Of a stretch of DNA of 35,258 bases, positions 7,666 through 15,700 are shown piece by piece. The notes under the pieces are model-generated. The model worked only from the letters and a program-made list of their open reading frames with translations, ran no database searches and had not been told where the DNA came from. Made by a program: the position numbers and the translations under genes. Where the stretch lies: assembly GCA_003052455.1 (NCBI GenBank), contig QAPD01000038.1, positions 1 through 35,258 on the forward strand, in the 5' to 3' direction. How positions within the stretch are numbered: position 1 is the first letter of the stretch; every line of letters starts with the position of its first letter. Source of the DNA: Sphaerisporangium cinnabarinum (lineage in GTDB: Bacteria > Actinomycetota > Actinomycetes > Actinomycetales > Cellulomonadaceae).

Positions 7666-7709
7666 GGCGTGCCCCGGCGGAAGGTCGTCGGGGTGGAGGT
7701 CTGCGTCAT
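7662..7709 (-). CDS. possible 15-residue bridging mini-ORF
   Basis: ATG at 7709 overlaps the TGA of the ASRT-like gene (ATGA), follows a GAGAGGA Shine-Dalgarno sequence, encodes MTQTSTPTTFRRGTP and ends with a TGA that overlaps the MFS GTG start (GTGA). It may be a leader that couples translation of the transporter to the gene before it. Alternatively it is the true N-terminus of the transporter separated by a frameshift, since many sugar porters have a Ser/Thr/Pro-rich N-terminal tail of this size. Confidence 0.35.
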   Translation of the reverse strand: MTQTSTPTTFRRGTP

Positions 7710-8128
7710 CGGAGGTCCTCTCGGAAGGTGTCGACGGGATGGGCGATCGTGCTGAACAGGGCGTTGGCGGCCTGCCGCGAGTCGAGCCGCGTGTGCTGGA
7801 CGACGACGGGCGCCGACGCGACGACGACGGCCGAGTAGTCGGTGCCGCGGGGCACGGGCTCGGGGTCGTCGAGGTCGTTGAGCGTCACGTGGCGCACCCG
7901 CTCGGCGGGCACCACCACGACGTAGGGCCCGGCCGGCGGGCGGTCGGTGAAGTAGAGCCGGATCTCGACGCGCGCGTCGTCGGGACCGGCGTTGAGCAGG
8001 CACAGGCTCTCGTGGCTCGCGAGGGTCGGGTCCTCGCCCGTGCCGTACGGCGGGATCCAGCCGTCGCCGATCGCCCAGCACGTCGCCCCGACCCGGGGGC
8101 GACGTGCCGGGGCGTCCGGCGCGCTCAT
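7706..8128 (-). CDS. sensory rhodopsin transducer (ASRT)-like protein
   Basis: This 140-residue soluble protein belongs to the family of the Anabaena sensory rhodopsin transducer (PF07100). Clear marks are WAIGDGWIPPYGTG near residue 20, SHESLCLLNAG, EIRLYFTDRPPAGPY, RHVTLNDL and the very characteristic PRGTDYSAVVVAS, VVVQHTRLDSR and ALFSTIAHP near the C-terminus. Outside Anabaena, family members are small all-beta proteins found in carbohydrate gene clusters and thought to bind small molecules. No rhodopsin is encoded here. It starts with an ATG overlapping the SDR stop (ATGA) and ends overlapping the mini-ORF. A role as a sugar-binding or enzyme-accessory protein of this pathway is inference. 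Confidence 0.9.
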   Translation of the reverse strand: MSAPDAPARRPRVGATCWAIGDGWIPPYGTGEDPTLASHESLCLLNAGPDDARVEIRLYFTDRPPAGPYVVVVPAERVRHVTLNDLDDPEPVPRGTDYSAVVVASAPVVVQHTRLDSRQAANALFSTIAHPVDTFREDLR

Positions 8129-8898
8129 ACGCTGATCGACGACTTGGCGAGGACGCCGCCGTCGCACCCGACGAGCGACCCGGTCGTGTACGACGAGCGG
8201 TCCGACAGCAGCCAGAGCACGGGCTCGGCGATCTCCTCGGGCCGCGCGAGCCGGCCCAGCGGGACCTCGCGCTCGATCTGCGCGCGCGTGGCGGCGACCT
8301 CGTCGGCGGCCACGTTGGCCCACATGAGGGGGGTCTCCGTCGGGCCGGGCACGATCGCGTTCACCCGGACCCCGTGACGCGCGTAGTCGACCGCGAGGGT
8401 GCGGACCATGGACGAGATCGCGCCCTTCGAGGCGCCGTACGCCGTCGCGCCCCCGGCCGCGAAGCCGACCGTCGCGGCGGGCGAGCCGCACAGCACGACG
8501 CTCCCGCCGTCGCCGGCGACCATCGTGCGCAGCACCTCGCGCACGACGAGGAACGTGCCCGTCACGTTGACGTCGAGCACGCGGCGCCACGTGGCCGGGT
8601 CGAGCTCGTGCGCCGCCCCGCCCACGTCGATCCCGGCGCCCGCGAAGAGCCCGCGCAGCGGCGGCCCGGCGTCCGCGACCGCCCCGACCGCCGCCGCGAC
8701 GGCGGCAGCGTCGGTCACGTCGAGCACGTGCGCACGACCGTCCCCGCCCGCCTCCCGGGCGAGGTCCACGGTGCCCGCGGCACCGTCGGGGTCGAGGTCG
8801 AGCACGTGCACGAACCAGCCGTCCCGGGCGGCGCCCACGGCGACCGCGCGGCCGATCCCCGACGCCGCGCCGGTCACGACGAGCGACCGGGGGCTCAC
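8125..8898 (-). CDS. SDR family NAD(P)-dependent oxidoreductase
   Basis: This 257-residue classical short-chain dehydrogenase carries the cofactor glycine motif TGAASGIG (9-16) and an acidic VLDLD after strand 2 (about 33-37), which favours NAD+. Also present are AGAG at 86-89, Asn111, Ser139 (GGSVVLCGS), Tyr154 and Lys158 (YGASK) as catalytic residues, and the C-terminal GSLVGCDGG. The PGPTETPLM substrate loop is standard. The GTG at 8898 overlaps the stop of the enolase-type gene (GTGA), and its TGA overlaps the ASRT-like ATG. In such clusters the SDR usually oxidises a sugar, sugar acid or lactone; the exact substrate is not readable. Confidence 0.93.
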   Translation of the reverse strand: MSPRSLVVTGAASGIGRAVAVGAARDGWFVHVLDLDPDGAAGTVDLAREAGGDGRAHVLDVTDAAAVAAAVGAVADAGPPLRGLFAGAGIDVGGAAHELDPATWRRVLDVNVTGTFLVVREVLRTMVAGDGGSVVLCGSPAATVGFAAGGATAYGASKGAISSMVRTLAVDYARHGVRVNAIVPGPTETPLMWANVAADEVAATRAQIEREVPLGRLARPEEIAEPVLWLLSDRSSYTTGSLVGCDGGVLAKSSISV

Positions 8899-10037
8899 GC
8901 CGCGCTCCCGAGCAGCGCGTCGACGTCGCAGTAGCGCCCGAGGCGCTCGCGGTCGAGCGTGACGGCGAGGCCGGGGCCGTCCGGGATCGGGAGCATCCCG
9001 TCCGCGTCGAGCGTCCAGCGGTCGGTCGTCAGGTCGTCGATGTAGGGCGAGCCGGTGACGTACTCGACGAGGTCCGTGTCCGGCAGGGCGGAGGCGAGCT
9101 GGAGGTCGGTGGCGAGCCCGACGGCGGTGTTCCACCCGTGCGGCACGAGCTTGACGCCGTGGTCGTGCGCGGACCACGCGATGCGCCGCAGCTCGCTCGT
9201 CCCGCCGACCTTCGTGACGTCGGGCTGCACGATGTCGAGGGCGCCGCCCTCGATCCACGGCTGGAACGCCTGCCGGCGCGTGAGCACCTCGCCGCCCGAG
9301 ATCGGCACGGGCGAGCGCCGGCGCAGGTGGGTGTAGTCCTCGATCGCGTCCGGCGGCAGCGGCTCCTCGAACCACGCGACGCCGTACGCGTCGAGCATGC
9401 GCGCGGTGCGCAGGGCCCACTTGTAGCCCTGGCTCCACGCGCTGTCGCTGCCGCCGGCGTCGACCATGAGCATCGCGTCGGGGCCCACGGCGTCGCGCGC
9501 CGCGGCGACGATGCGCTCGTCGAGCCGCTCGTCGACCCGGCCGAAGGGGCCCCAGCCGATCTTGAACGCGGTCCATCCCTCGGCGCGCAGCGCGGTGAGG
9601 TGGTCGCGCAGCGCGTCGGGCTGGTCCATGAGCAGCGAGGCGTACGGGCGCACCCGGTCGCGGTACCGCCCGCCGAGGAGGCGCCCGACGGGCTGTCCCG
9701 TCGCCTGGCCGAGGAGGTCCCACAGGGCGGTGTCGACGCCGCTGATCGCGTGCGTGATCGACCCGCCGCGCCCCATCCAGAACGTCGTGCGGTGCAGCCG
9801 TTCGCTCGTGCGCTCCGGCTCCAGCGCGTTCGCGCCCAGGAGCAGGGGCCGCAGGACGTCGAGCGCGCCGCGCACGAGGTCCTCGGTCGTGAACACGCTG
9901 CCGACGCCGACGAGCCCCTCGTCGGTGTGGACGGCGACGAGGGTGTGCACGACGTCGTCCTGGCGCAGCTCCTCCTGCCAGCCGCCCTCGGGTGTGGCGC
10001 CGCGCAGGCCGGCGGCGGTGATGGCGGTGATCCTCAT
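8895..10037 (-). CDS. mandelate racemase/muconate lactonizing enzyme family protein
   Basis: This 380-residue enolase-superfamily enzyme is probably a sugar-acid dehydratase or lactone cycloisomerase. Metal ligands are visible as Asp193 (MLMVDAGG), Glu225 (WFEEP) and Glu250 (SGGE). The general-base lysine region reads FKIGWG, so it is K159-x-G161 rather than the mandelate-racemase KxK. The second-half acid/base pair is Asp273 (QPDVTKVGG) and His300 (PHGWNTAVGLAT). It is the first gene of the operon. ATG at 10037 follows the Shine-Dalgarno sequence AGAGGA, with a well-placed promoter upstream that overlaps the GntR operator. Confidence 0.92.
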   Translation of the reverse strand: MRITAITAAGLRGATPEGGWQEELRQDDVVHTLVAVHTDEGLVGVGSVFTTEDLVRGALDVLRPLLLGANALEPERTSERLHRTTFWMGRGGSITHAISGVDTALWDLLGQATGQPVGRLLGGRYRDRVRPYASLLMDQPDALRDHLTALRAEGWTAFKIGWGPFGRVDERLDERIVAAARDAVGPDAMLMVDAGGSDSAWSQGYKWALRTARMLDAYGVAWFEEPLPPDAIEDYTHLRRRSPVPISGGEVLTRRQAFQPWIEGGALDIVQPDVTKVGGTSELRRIAWSAHDHGVKLVPHGWNTAVGLATDLQLASALPDTDLVEYVTGSPYIDDLTTDRWTLDADGMLPIPDGPGLAVTLDRERLGRYCDVDALLGSAA

Positions 10038-10070
10038 GGGTGTCCTCTCGTCGGGCTGTCGTGGTCCGCG

Positions 10071-10105
10071 ACTCTAGGGCGCGTGATGGTAGATGGTCAA
10101 CCATC
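10071..10105 (-). promoter_or_regulatory. operon promoter with GntR operator
   Basis: Reading the minus strand, TTGACC (10100-10095) and TAGAGT (10076-10071) are spaced by 18 bp, which gives a leader of about 27 nt. The -35 box lies inside the inverted repeat GATGG-TCAA-CCATC (10092-10105). Its core TGGT-N2-ACCA is the pattern bound by FCD-type GntR proteins such as UxuR/ExuR. A second half-site GATGGT starts at 10085. Confidence 0.7.
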
Positions 10106-10115
10106 GGCCATCCCT

Positions 10116-10121
10116 TAGGGT
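10116..10121 (+). promoter_or_regulatory. -10 box for the GntR regulator
   Basis: TAGGGT lies about 30 nt before the GTG at 10152, which also has an AGAGGG Shine-Dalgarno sequence. The -35 region of this promoter falls on the operator at 10092-10105, so autoregulation is expected. Confidence 0.4.
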
Positions 10122-10151
10122 GGAGCCCTCCCGAGTGAGAGGGTCTCCGTC

Positions 10152-10793
10152 GTGCCCGTCCTGCCCGCATCGCCGCCCGAGTCCCGGCGCGACTGGGTCC
10201 TGCGCCACCTGCGCGAACGCATCGCCTCCGGCGACCTCGCCGCCGGGGACCGCCTCGTCGAGCGTGACCTCTCCGCCTCCTACGGCATCAGCCGCGGCCC
10301 GGTGCGCGAGGCGATCATGGTGCTCGAGCAGGAAGGGCTCGTCGTCTCCCACCCGTACCGCGGCGCCGTCGTGGTGGACGTCTCCCAGGAGGAGATCGCC
10401 GAGATCCTCGTCCCGGTGCGGACCGTCATCGAGAAGGTCGCGTTCCGCGCGGCGGCCCGCGCGCAGGACCCCGCGCTCCTCGACGCGCTGGACCGCACGG
10501 TGACGGCGATGGAGCGCGCGGCGGACCCGCTCGACGCCCGGCGGCTCGCCGACCTCGACCTCGAGTTCCACGAGGCGGTGATCGCCGCCGCGAGCCACAC
10601 GCAGTCGCTGCAGATCTGGCGGCTCATCCAGCCGCGCGTCCGGGCGTACTTCGTCCGGGACGCGCCGCACCACGAGGACGCGCACGCCGTCGTCGAGCAG
10701 CACCGTGAGCTGCTCGCCGCGCTCCGCTCGGGCGACCCCGGCCGTGCGGAGCGCGCGATCGAGGCCCACGTCTCGGTGTATCTCCAGCCCTGA
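10152..10793 (+). CDS. GntR family transcriptional regulator (FCD subfamily)
   Basis: This 213-residue regulator has an N-terminal winged helix (about 15-75, with SYGISRGPVREAIMVLEQEGLV as discontinuous recognition part) and a C-terminal all-helical FCD ligand domain. In the FCD part the metal/ligand residues Asp136 and His140 (DLEFHEAV), His184 (HRELLAAL) and His206 (EAHV) are kept; these commonly coordinate a metal that binds a carboxylate ligand. It is divergent from the enolase-SDR-ASRT-MFS operon and faces a shared operator. It is very probably the pathway repressor responding to the sugar acid or an intermediate (inference). The GTG start is set by the AGAGGG Shine-Dalgarno sequence 8-9 nt upstream. 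Confidence 0.93.
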   Translation: MPVLPASPPESRRDWVLRHLRERIASGDLAAGDRLVERDLSASYGISRGPVREAIMVLEQEGLVVSHPYRGAVVVDVSQEEIAEILVPVRTVIEKVAFRAAARAQDPALLDALDRTVTAMERAADPLDARRLADLDLEFHEAVIAAASHTQSLQIWRLIQPRVRAYFVRDAPHHEDAHAVVEQHRELLAALRSGDPGRAERAIEAHVSVYLQP

Positions 10794-10916
10794 CCGGCCG
10801 GCCCCGGCAGTGGCCCCGGAGCCCGCACGGACGCACCATGGGAGGACGGGGCACGACGTCGTGTCCCGGCGGCGCGCGGTCCGGCGTGCCGTGCCGACGA
10901 CGACGGGGGCAGCGCC

Positions 10917-11882
10917 ATGTGCACAGGGATCAGGTTCACGGACGATGACGGCAACCTCTACCTCGCCCGCAACCTCGACTGGACGACGGGCTACGGGCAG
11001 CAGGTGCTGCTGACCCCGACGGGCTACACGCCCCGGTCGCCGTTCGGCGCGGTGCGCGGGATCGAGCACGCGGTCCTCGGCATGGGGATCGTCGAGGAGG
11101 ACACGCCGCTGTACTTCGACTGCGGCAACGACGCGGGGCTCGCCGTCGCGGGCCTCAACTTCCCCGGGTACGCGGACTACGCGTCCGGCCCGGTCGACGG
11201 CGCGGTCAACGTGGCCGCGTTCGAGTTCCCGCTGTGGGTGTGCGCGCAGTTCGCGACGGTCGACGAGGTCGAGGCCGCGCTGCGCGACGTCGCGATCGTG
11301 GACCGTCCGATCAACGACAGGTACCCGAGCTCGCTGCTCCACTGGTTCATCGGCGACGCGCGCCGCGCGATCGTGGTGGAGTACACCAGCGCGGGCATGC
11401 AGGTGTTCGACGACGACGTCGACGTCCTCACGAACCAGCCCGGGTTCACCTGGCACCACGAGAACCTGCGCAACTACCTCAACGTCTCGCCGGACTTCCC
11501 CGAGGACACCGTCGTGGGTCGGGCCCACCTCGCCCCGTTCGGCTCGGGCTCGCACATGCGCGGGGTCCCCGGCGACTACTACTCGCCGTCCCGCTTCGTC
11601 CGCGCGGCCTACGTGAACTCCCACTACCCGACCAAGGGCACCGAGGAGGAGAACGTGAGCCGCGCCTTCCACACGCTGCAGCAGGTCGCGATGGTCGACG
11701 GCTGCGCGGCGATGGGGTCCGGCGAGTTCGAGAAGACCGTCTACACGGGCCTGTTCTCCGCGCGCACGCAGACCTACTACTGGAACACGTACGAGGACCC
11801 CGCGGTCCGGAGCGTCGCGATGGCCGACCTCGCGGCGAGCGGCAGCGGGCTCGTGCTCACCGAGGGCGCGCTCCACGCGTGA
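10917..11882 (+). CDS. choloylglycine hydrolase / linear amide C-N hydrolase
   Basis: This 321-residue Ntn hydrolase belongs to the bile salt hydrolase/penicillin V acylase family and cleaves linear amide bonds. After removal of Met1 the nucleophile is Cys2 (MCTGIRF). The other family residues are all present: Arg18 and Asp21 (LARNLDW), Asn81 (GLNFPGYADY), Asn173 (TNQPGF) and Arg226 (SPSRFVRAAY). Asn at the position near 82 is typical of bile salt hydrolases, where penicillin acylases usually have Tyr. In a soil-type actinobacterium N-acyl-homoserine lactones or other N-acyl amides are equally likely substrates. No signal peptide is visible, so it is cytosolic. ATG with GGGGG upstream fits the N-terminal cysteine requirement. 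Confidence 0.93.
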   Translation: MCTGIRFTDDDGNLYLARNLDWTTGYGQQVLLTPTGYTPRSPFGAVRGIEHAVLGMGIVEEDTPLYFDCGNDAGLAVAGLNFPGYADYASGPVDGAVNVAAFEFPLWVCAQFATVDEVEAALRDVAIVDRPINDRYPSSLLHWFIGDARRAIVVEYTSAGMQVFDDDVDVLTNQPGFTWHHENLRNYLNVSPDFPEDTVVGRAHLAPFGSGSHMRGVPGDYYSPSRFVRAAYVNSHYPTKGTEEENVSRAFHTLQQVAMVDGCAAMGSGEFEKTVYTGLFSARTQTYYWNTYEDPAVRSVAMADLAASGSGLVLTEGALHA

Positions 11883-11910
11883 GCCACCCGGTGGTGCGGC
11901 CCGGAGGGCG

Positions 11911-11929
11911 GCACCGCGCGGCGCGGTGC
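11911..11929 (+). terminator. short hairpin after the Ntn hydrolase gene
   Basis: GCACCGCG and CGCGGTGC pair perfectly around CGG. It lies 29 bp after the stop and just before the next promoter. Confidence 0.5.
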
Positions 11930-11935
11930 GGCCTG

Positions 11936-11941
11936 TAGCGT
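11936..11941 (+). promoter_or_regulatory. -10 box of a leaderless promoter (methyltransferase)
   Basis: TAGCGT is followed by 6 nt and then the ATG at 11948, without a Shine-Dalgarno sequence. Confidence 0.5.
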
Positions 11942-11947
11942 CGCGGG

Positions 11948-12703
11948 ATGGAACGGTCCGAGATCTTCGACATCGCCCACCTGCGCCATCCGATCGGGGC
12001 GCCCGTGGCGCCCGAGCGGCTGCGGGAGCTGGTCGGCTGGCTGAGCCCGGCCGACGGAGCCCGCGCCGTCGACCTCGGGTGCGGCGAGGGCGAGTGGCTG
12101 CAGGAGCTGCTGCTCGCCCACCCCGGGACCACCGGCGTCGGGATCGACCACATGCTCCCGGCCTCGGCGGCACGGCGTGCCGACGAGCGAGGGCTGGGCG
12201 ATCGGGTGCGGTGGATCGAGACGGACGCCGCCACCTGGGACGACGGGGCGTTCGACGTCGTGCTGTGCGTCGGCGCGAGCCACGCCTTCGGGGGGCTGGA
12301 CGCCACGCTGGGCGCCGTCCGGCAGCGCCTGCGCCCCGGCGGCCAGGCGCTGGTCGGTGACAGCATCTGGGAGGGCACCCCGTCGGCCGCGGCGCTCGCG
12401 GCGCTCGACGTCCCCGCCGACGCCTATCCCGATCTCGCCGGCTTCGTGCGGGCCGTCCGTGCGCACGGGTTCGAGCCGTCGTTCGGGCACGTCAGCACCC
12501 TGGCCGAGTGGGACGACTACCAGCTCAGCTGGACGGGCTCGCTCGTCGACTGGGCCGTCCGGGAGGCCCCGACGGCCGAGGACCGTGCCCAGGCGCTCGC
12601 CGCCGCACGGGAGAATCGTGACGCCTGGCTGGACGGTGCCCGACGCGAGCTGGGGTTCGCGACCTTCGTCCTGCACGACGTCGCGGCCGACGTGCGGGAC
12701 TGA
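11948..12703 (+). CDS. SAM-dependent methyltransferase
   Basis: This 251-residue class I methyltransferase has the SAM-binding motif I AVDLGCGEGEW at about residues 39-49, an acidic residue closing strand 2 (GIDHMLP), motif II-like WIETDAATWDDGAFDVVLCVG and a post-motif LRPGGQALVGDSIWEG. The C-terminal half (after ~150) is a helical cap probably choosing the acceptor, which I cannot name. It ends 6 bp from the stop of the convergent giant membrane-protein gene. A short CTGAC-CTGC-GTCAG hairpin spans both stops. Confidence 0.9.
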   Translation: MERSEIFDIAHLRHPIGAPVAPERLRELVGWLSPADGARAVDLGCGEGEWLQELLLAHPGTTGVGIDHMLPASAARRADERGLGDRVRWIETDAATWDDGAFDVVLCVGASHAFGGLDATLGAVRQRLRPGGQALVGDSIWEGTPSAAALAALDVPADAYPDLAGFVRAVRAHGFEPSFGHVSTLAEWDDYQLSWTGSLVDWAVREAPTAEDRAQALAAARENRDAWLDGARRELGFATFVLHDVAADVRD

Positions 12704-12709
12704 CCTGCG

Positions 12710-15700
12710 TCAGGACGCGGTGCTCCCGACCCGCGCCGCGGGGCCCTCCGCACCGGAGCGGTCGTCCGGGTCGTCGTCTGAGCTCTCGTCCGTGCCGTCG
12801 CCGTCGTCCGCCGCGTGGAGCGCGGCGACGGTGAGCAGCGGGACGGCCGGGATGAGCGCGATGAGCGCGATCCGCACGCCGAAGTCGTTGACGAGCGAGC
12901 CTGCGACGGCCACGATCCACAGCGCCAGCAGGGTCGGGCGCACGAGCGGCCACGCGGCCTCCGTGCGCGCGAACCACCGCGGCGTGAAGCGCCGCGGCCA
13001 GAAGAGCAGCAGCGCGGCCGCGACGAGCACGGCGATCGTCAGCCACACGGGCACCCCGCCCAGCACGGACCGCGCCGCGTAGCCCGCCTTGCGGAGCAGC
13101 GTCTCCCACGCCGACCCGTCGACGACCTGCCCGACGAACCGGCCCAGGTGCGAGCGCTCGTCGGCCGGGCGCAGCCAGTCGAGCACGCCGACGGCGGCGA
13201 CGAGCGCGACGCCCGCCGCGGCGACGAGCAGGAAGCGCCGCCACGTGACGCGCGCGCCCGAGGCGGCGAGGCCCAGCACGGCGAACGCCGGCACGACGAC
13301 GAGACCGCCGCCGAGGTCGGCGCCGAGCGTCGGCCACACGTCCACGACCATCGTCACGAGACCGATGACGCCCACCGTCGCGGCGGCGGCGTACCGGTGG
13401 CCGCGCGCGACGAGCCACTGCGCGAGCGCCGCGGCGACGACGAGCGCCGCGACCGCGTACACGGAGAACGTCGGGTTCCCGAACCCGTAGAACCGGGCGC
13501 CGAACGTGGGCGCCGAGCCGAGCGGGCTCGCCCGGTTGAGCGGGGTCCCGACGAGCGCGTCGAGCGTGAGCACGGCGAACGTGAGCCCCGCGACGATGCC
13601 GGGGCCGAGCCAGACCGGCCGGCGTGGGGCGAGGGCGCCCAGGCCGGCGACGGCTGCCGTCGCGAGGACCGTGGACACGACGATCGCGAGGGTCTGGTTC
13701 CCGAACCGCCACCAGCCCGTGAGCGACACGAGGAAGGCGGCGGTGGGCACCGCGGCGACGACGAGCGCGGACCCGCGGGCCCAGTGCGCCGCCCGGGCCC
13801 ACCGGGCGCGCGCGGGGTCGCCCGTCGCGCGCGCGGCACGCGGCGCGAGCAGGAGGCACAGCCCGGCGATCACGAGCCCCGCGTAGAGCGGCACGTCGAC
13901 GAACGCGGTGTAGACGGCGCGGCGCACGTGGTCGCGCGTCGTGAGGTCGGCGAGGGCGTCGGCGGTCGACGTCGCGTCGGCCGGGCGCGGCGACCCCCAG
14001 GCCAGGGGGGTGTCCTGGATCCGTGCCGGGGTGGCGGCGCCCGCGGCGTCGAGCACCGTGGCGGGGACGTCGAGCACGCGCGCGACGCCGTCGGTCCGCG
14101 TGGCGGCGCTCGTCAGGTAGCGGGACTGGTCGGGGCCGTCGGACGACGGGCGCACGAGCGTCGTGCCGAGCGCGGGACGGGTGCCGGGCGCACCGGCGAC
14201 GTCCACGACGAGCACGGTCGTGCCGCTCGGGGCCGCGTCGAGCACGGCGCCGACGGTCGCGTCGACCGCGGTGAGGCGGTCGGCGCGCAGGGTGCTGCGC
14301 AGCGTCGCGCGCTCGTCCGCCGGGAGGTCGGGGTCGACGACCGGCGGGGTCGCGTCGCCCGCGTCGACGACGGTCACGGGGCACGCGAACGCGTCGGAGC
14401 CGGGTGCCGTCGCGTCCGCGAGGTCGCGGTACCGCGCGACCTGGCCCGCGGAGTCCGCGAGGGCGACCGCAGCGCCCGGGCCCACCGCCGTCGCGCACAC
14501 CGCGCCGTCGGCGCCGGCCGCGGCGAGCGCGTCGCCGAGGACGCCGAGGCGCGCCTGGTAGCCCGAGCCCCGCTGGAGGGCGACCAGGTCGTCCCAGCCC
14601 TCGACCTGCGCCCCGTCCGCCCCGTCGGGGGCGGGCTGCGGCGTCGGGCACGCCCACGCGCCGTCGGGAGCGCGCTCCGTCGCGACCTCGGCGAGCTGCC
14701 CGGCGGAGAGCGCGAGCCAGCCGCCGACGGTGCAGCGGCTCGCCGCCCCCGTGGGCTGGGAGACGCCGCCGGCGCCCGCGCCGTCGGTGAGCAGGGCGTG
14801 GAGGGTGGGGGTGGCCGACGACGTGACGTCGGCCCACGTGACGCCTGTGGTGCCGACGACGACGACCGGCCGGTCCGTCGCGATCGCGTCGGTCCGGGTC
14901 ACCGAGGCCTCGCCGCCCGCCGGGGCGGCGCTGGCCGCCGGACGGAGCCCCGACGAGGCGAGCACCGTCGAGGCGAGCAGGAGGACGAGGAGGAGCCCGC
15001 CCCCCACGGTCGCGAGCATGGTCGGCATGCGTCGGATCCCCGGCTCGGGCACGGCCCGCGCGGTCTGCGGGGGCGCGGGGCGGGCGAGGAACCCCGGGAC
15101 GATCATCGCGGTCGCGACGACGACGACCATGACCGCGATGATGACGCCCGAGTCGTTGAGGACGGAGCCGACGCCCGCGACGACGACGATCGCCACGACC
15201 AGCGGGCGCAGCATCGGCCAGGTCTCGTAGGCCCGCGCGACCTCCGGCAGGCGGAAGCGCTCGGGGCGCAGCACGGCGACGGCGAGGAGCACCACGAGGA
15301 CCGCCGCGACCGCGCCCAGGGGGTTCGCGAGGGTGGCCCACGCGCCGAGCGCCTTGCGGCCGATCACGTCGAGCGCGGCCCCGTCCACGACGGTCTGGAC
15401 GAACCCGCCGAGGTGGGACCTCCCGCCCGGCAGCAGCCAGTCCACGACCGCGACGACCACGACCACGAGCACCGTCGCGAGCGCGACGACGAGCGCACGC
15501 AGCCACGTGATGCGCACCCGGCCCACGAGCAGCGCGAGGACGGCGAACGCGGGGACGAGCGCGAGGATGCCGCCGAAGTCGGCGCCGAACGCGGGCCAGC
15601 CGTCGATGACGACCGTGACCGCCCCGACGGCGACGACGGTCCAGGCCGCGAGGCGGCGTCGTCCGCGGGCGGTCGCGGCCGACGCGAGGCCGCCCGCGAG

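Noticed and set aside
8125-10170. 681-codon minus-strand frame covering the SDR and enolase genes
   Set aside because: Only the SDR part is in its true frame. The upstream portion is an out-of-frame shadow of the enolase-type gene; the GTGA overlap at 8898 gives the real SDR start.
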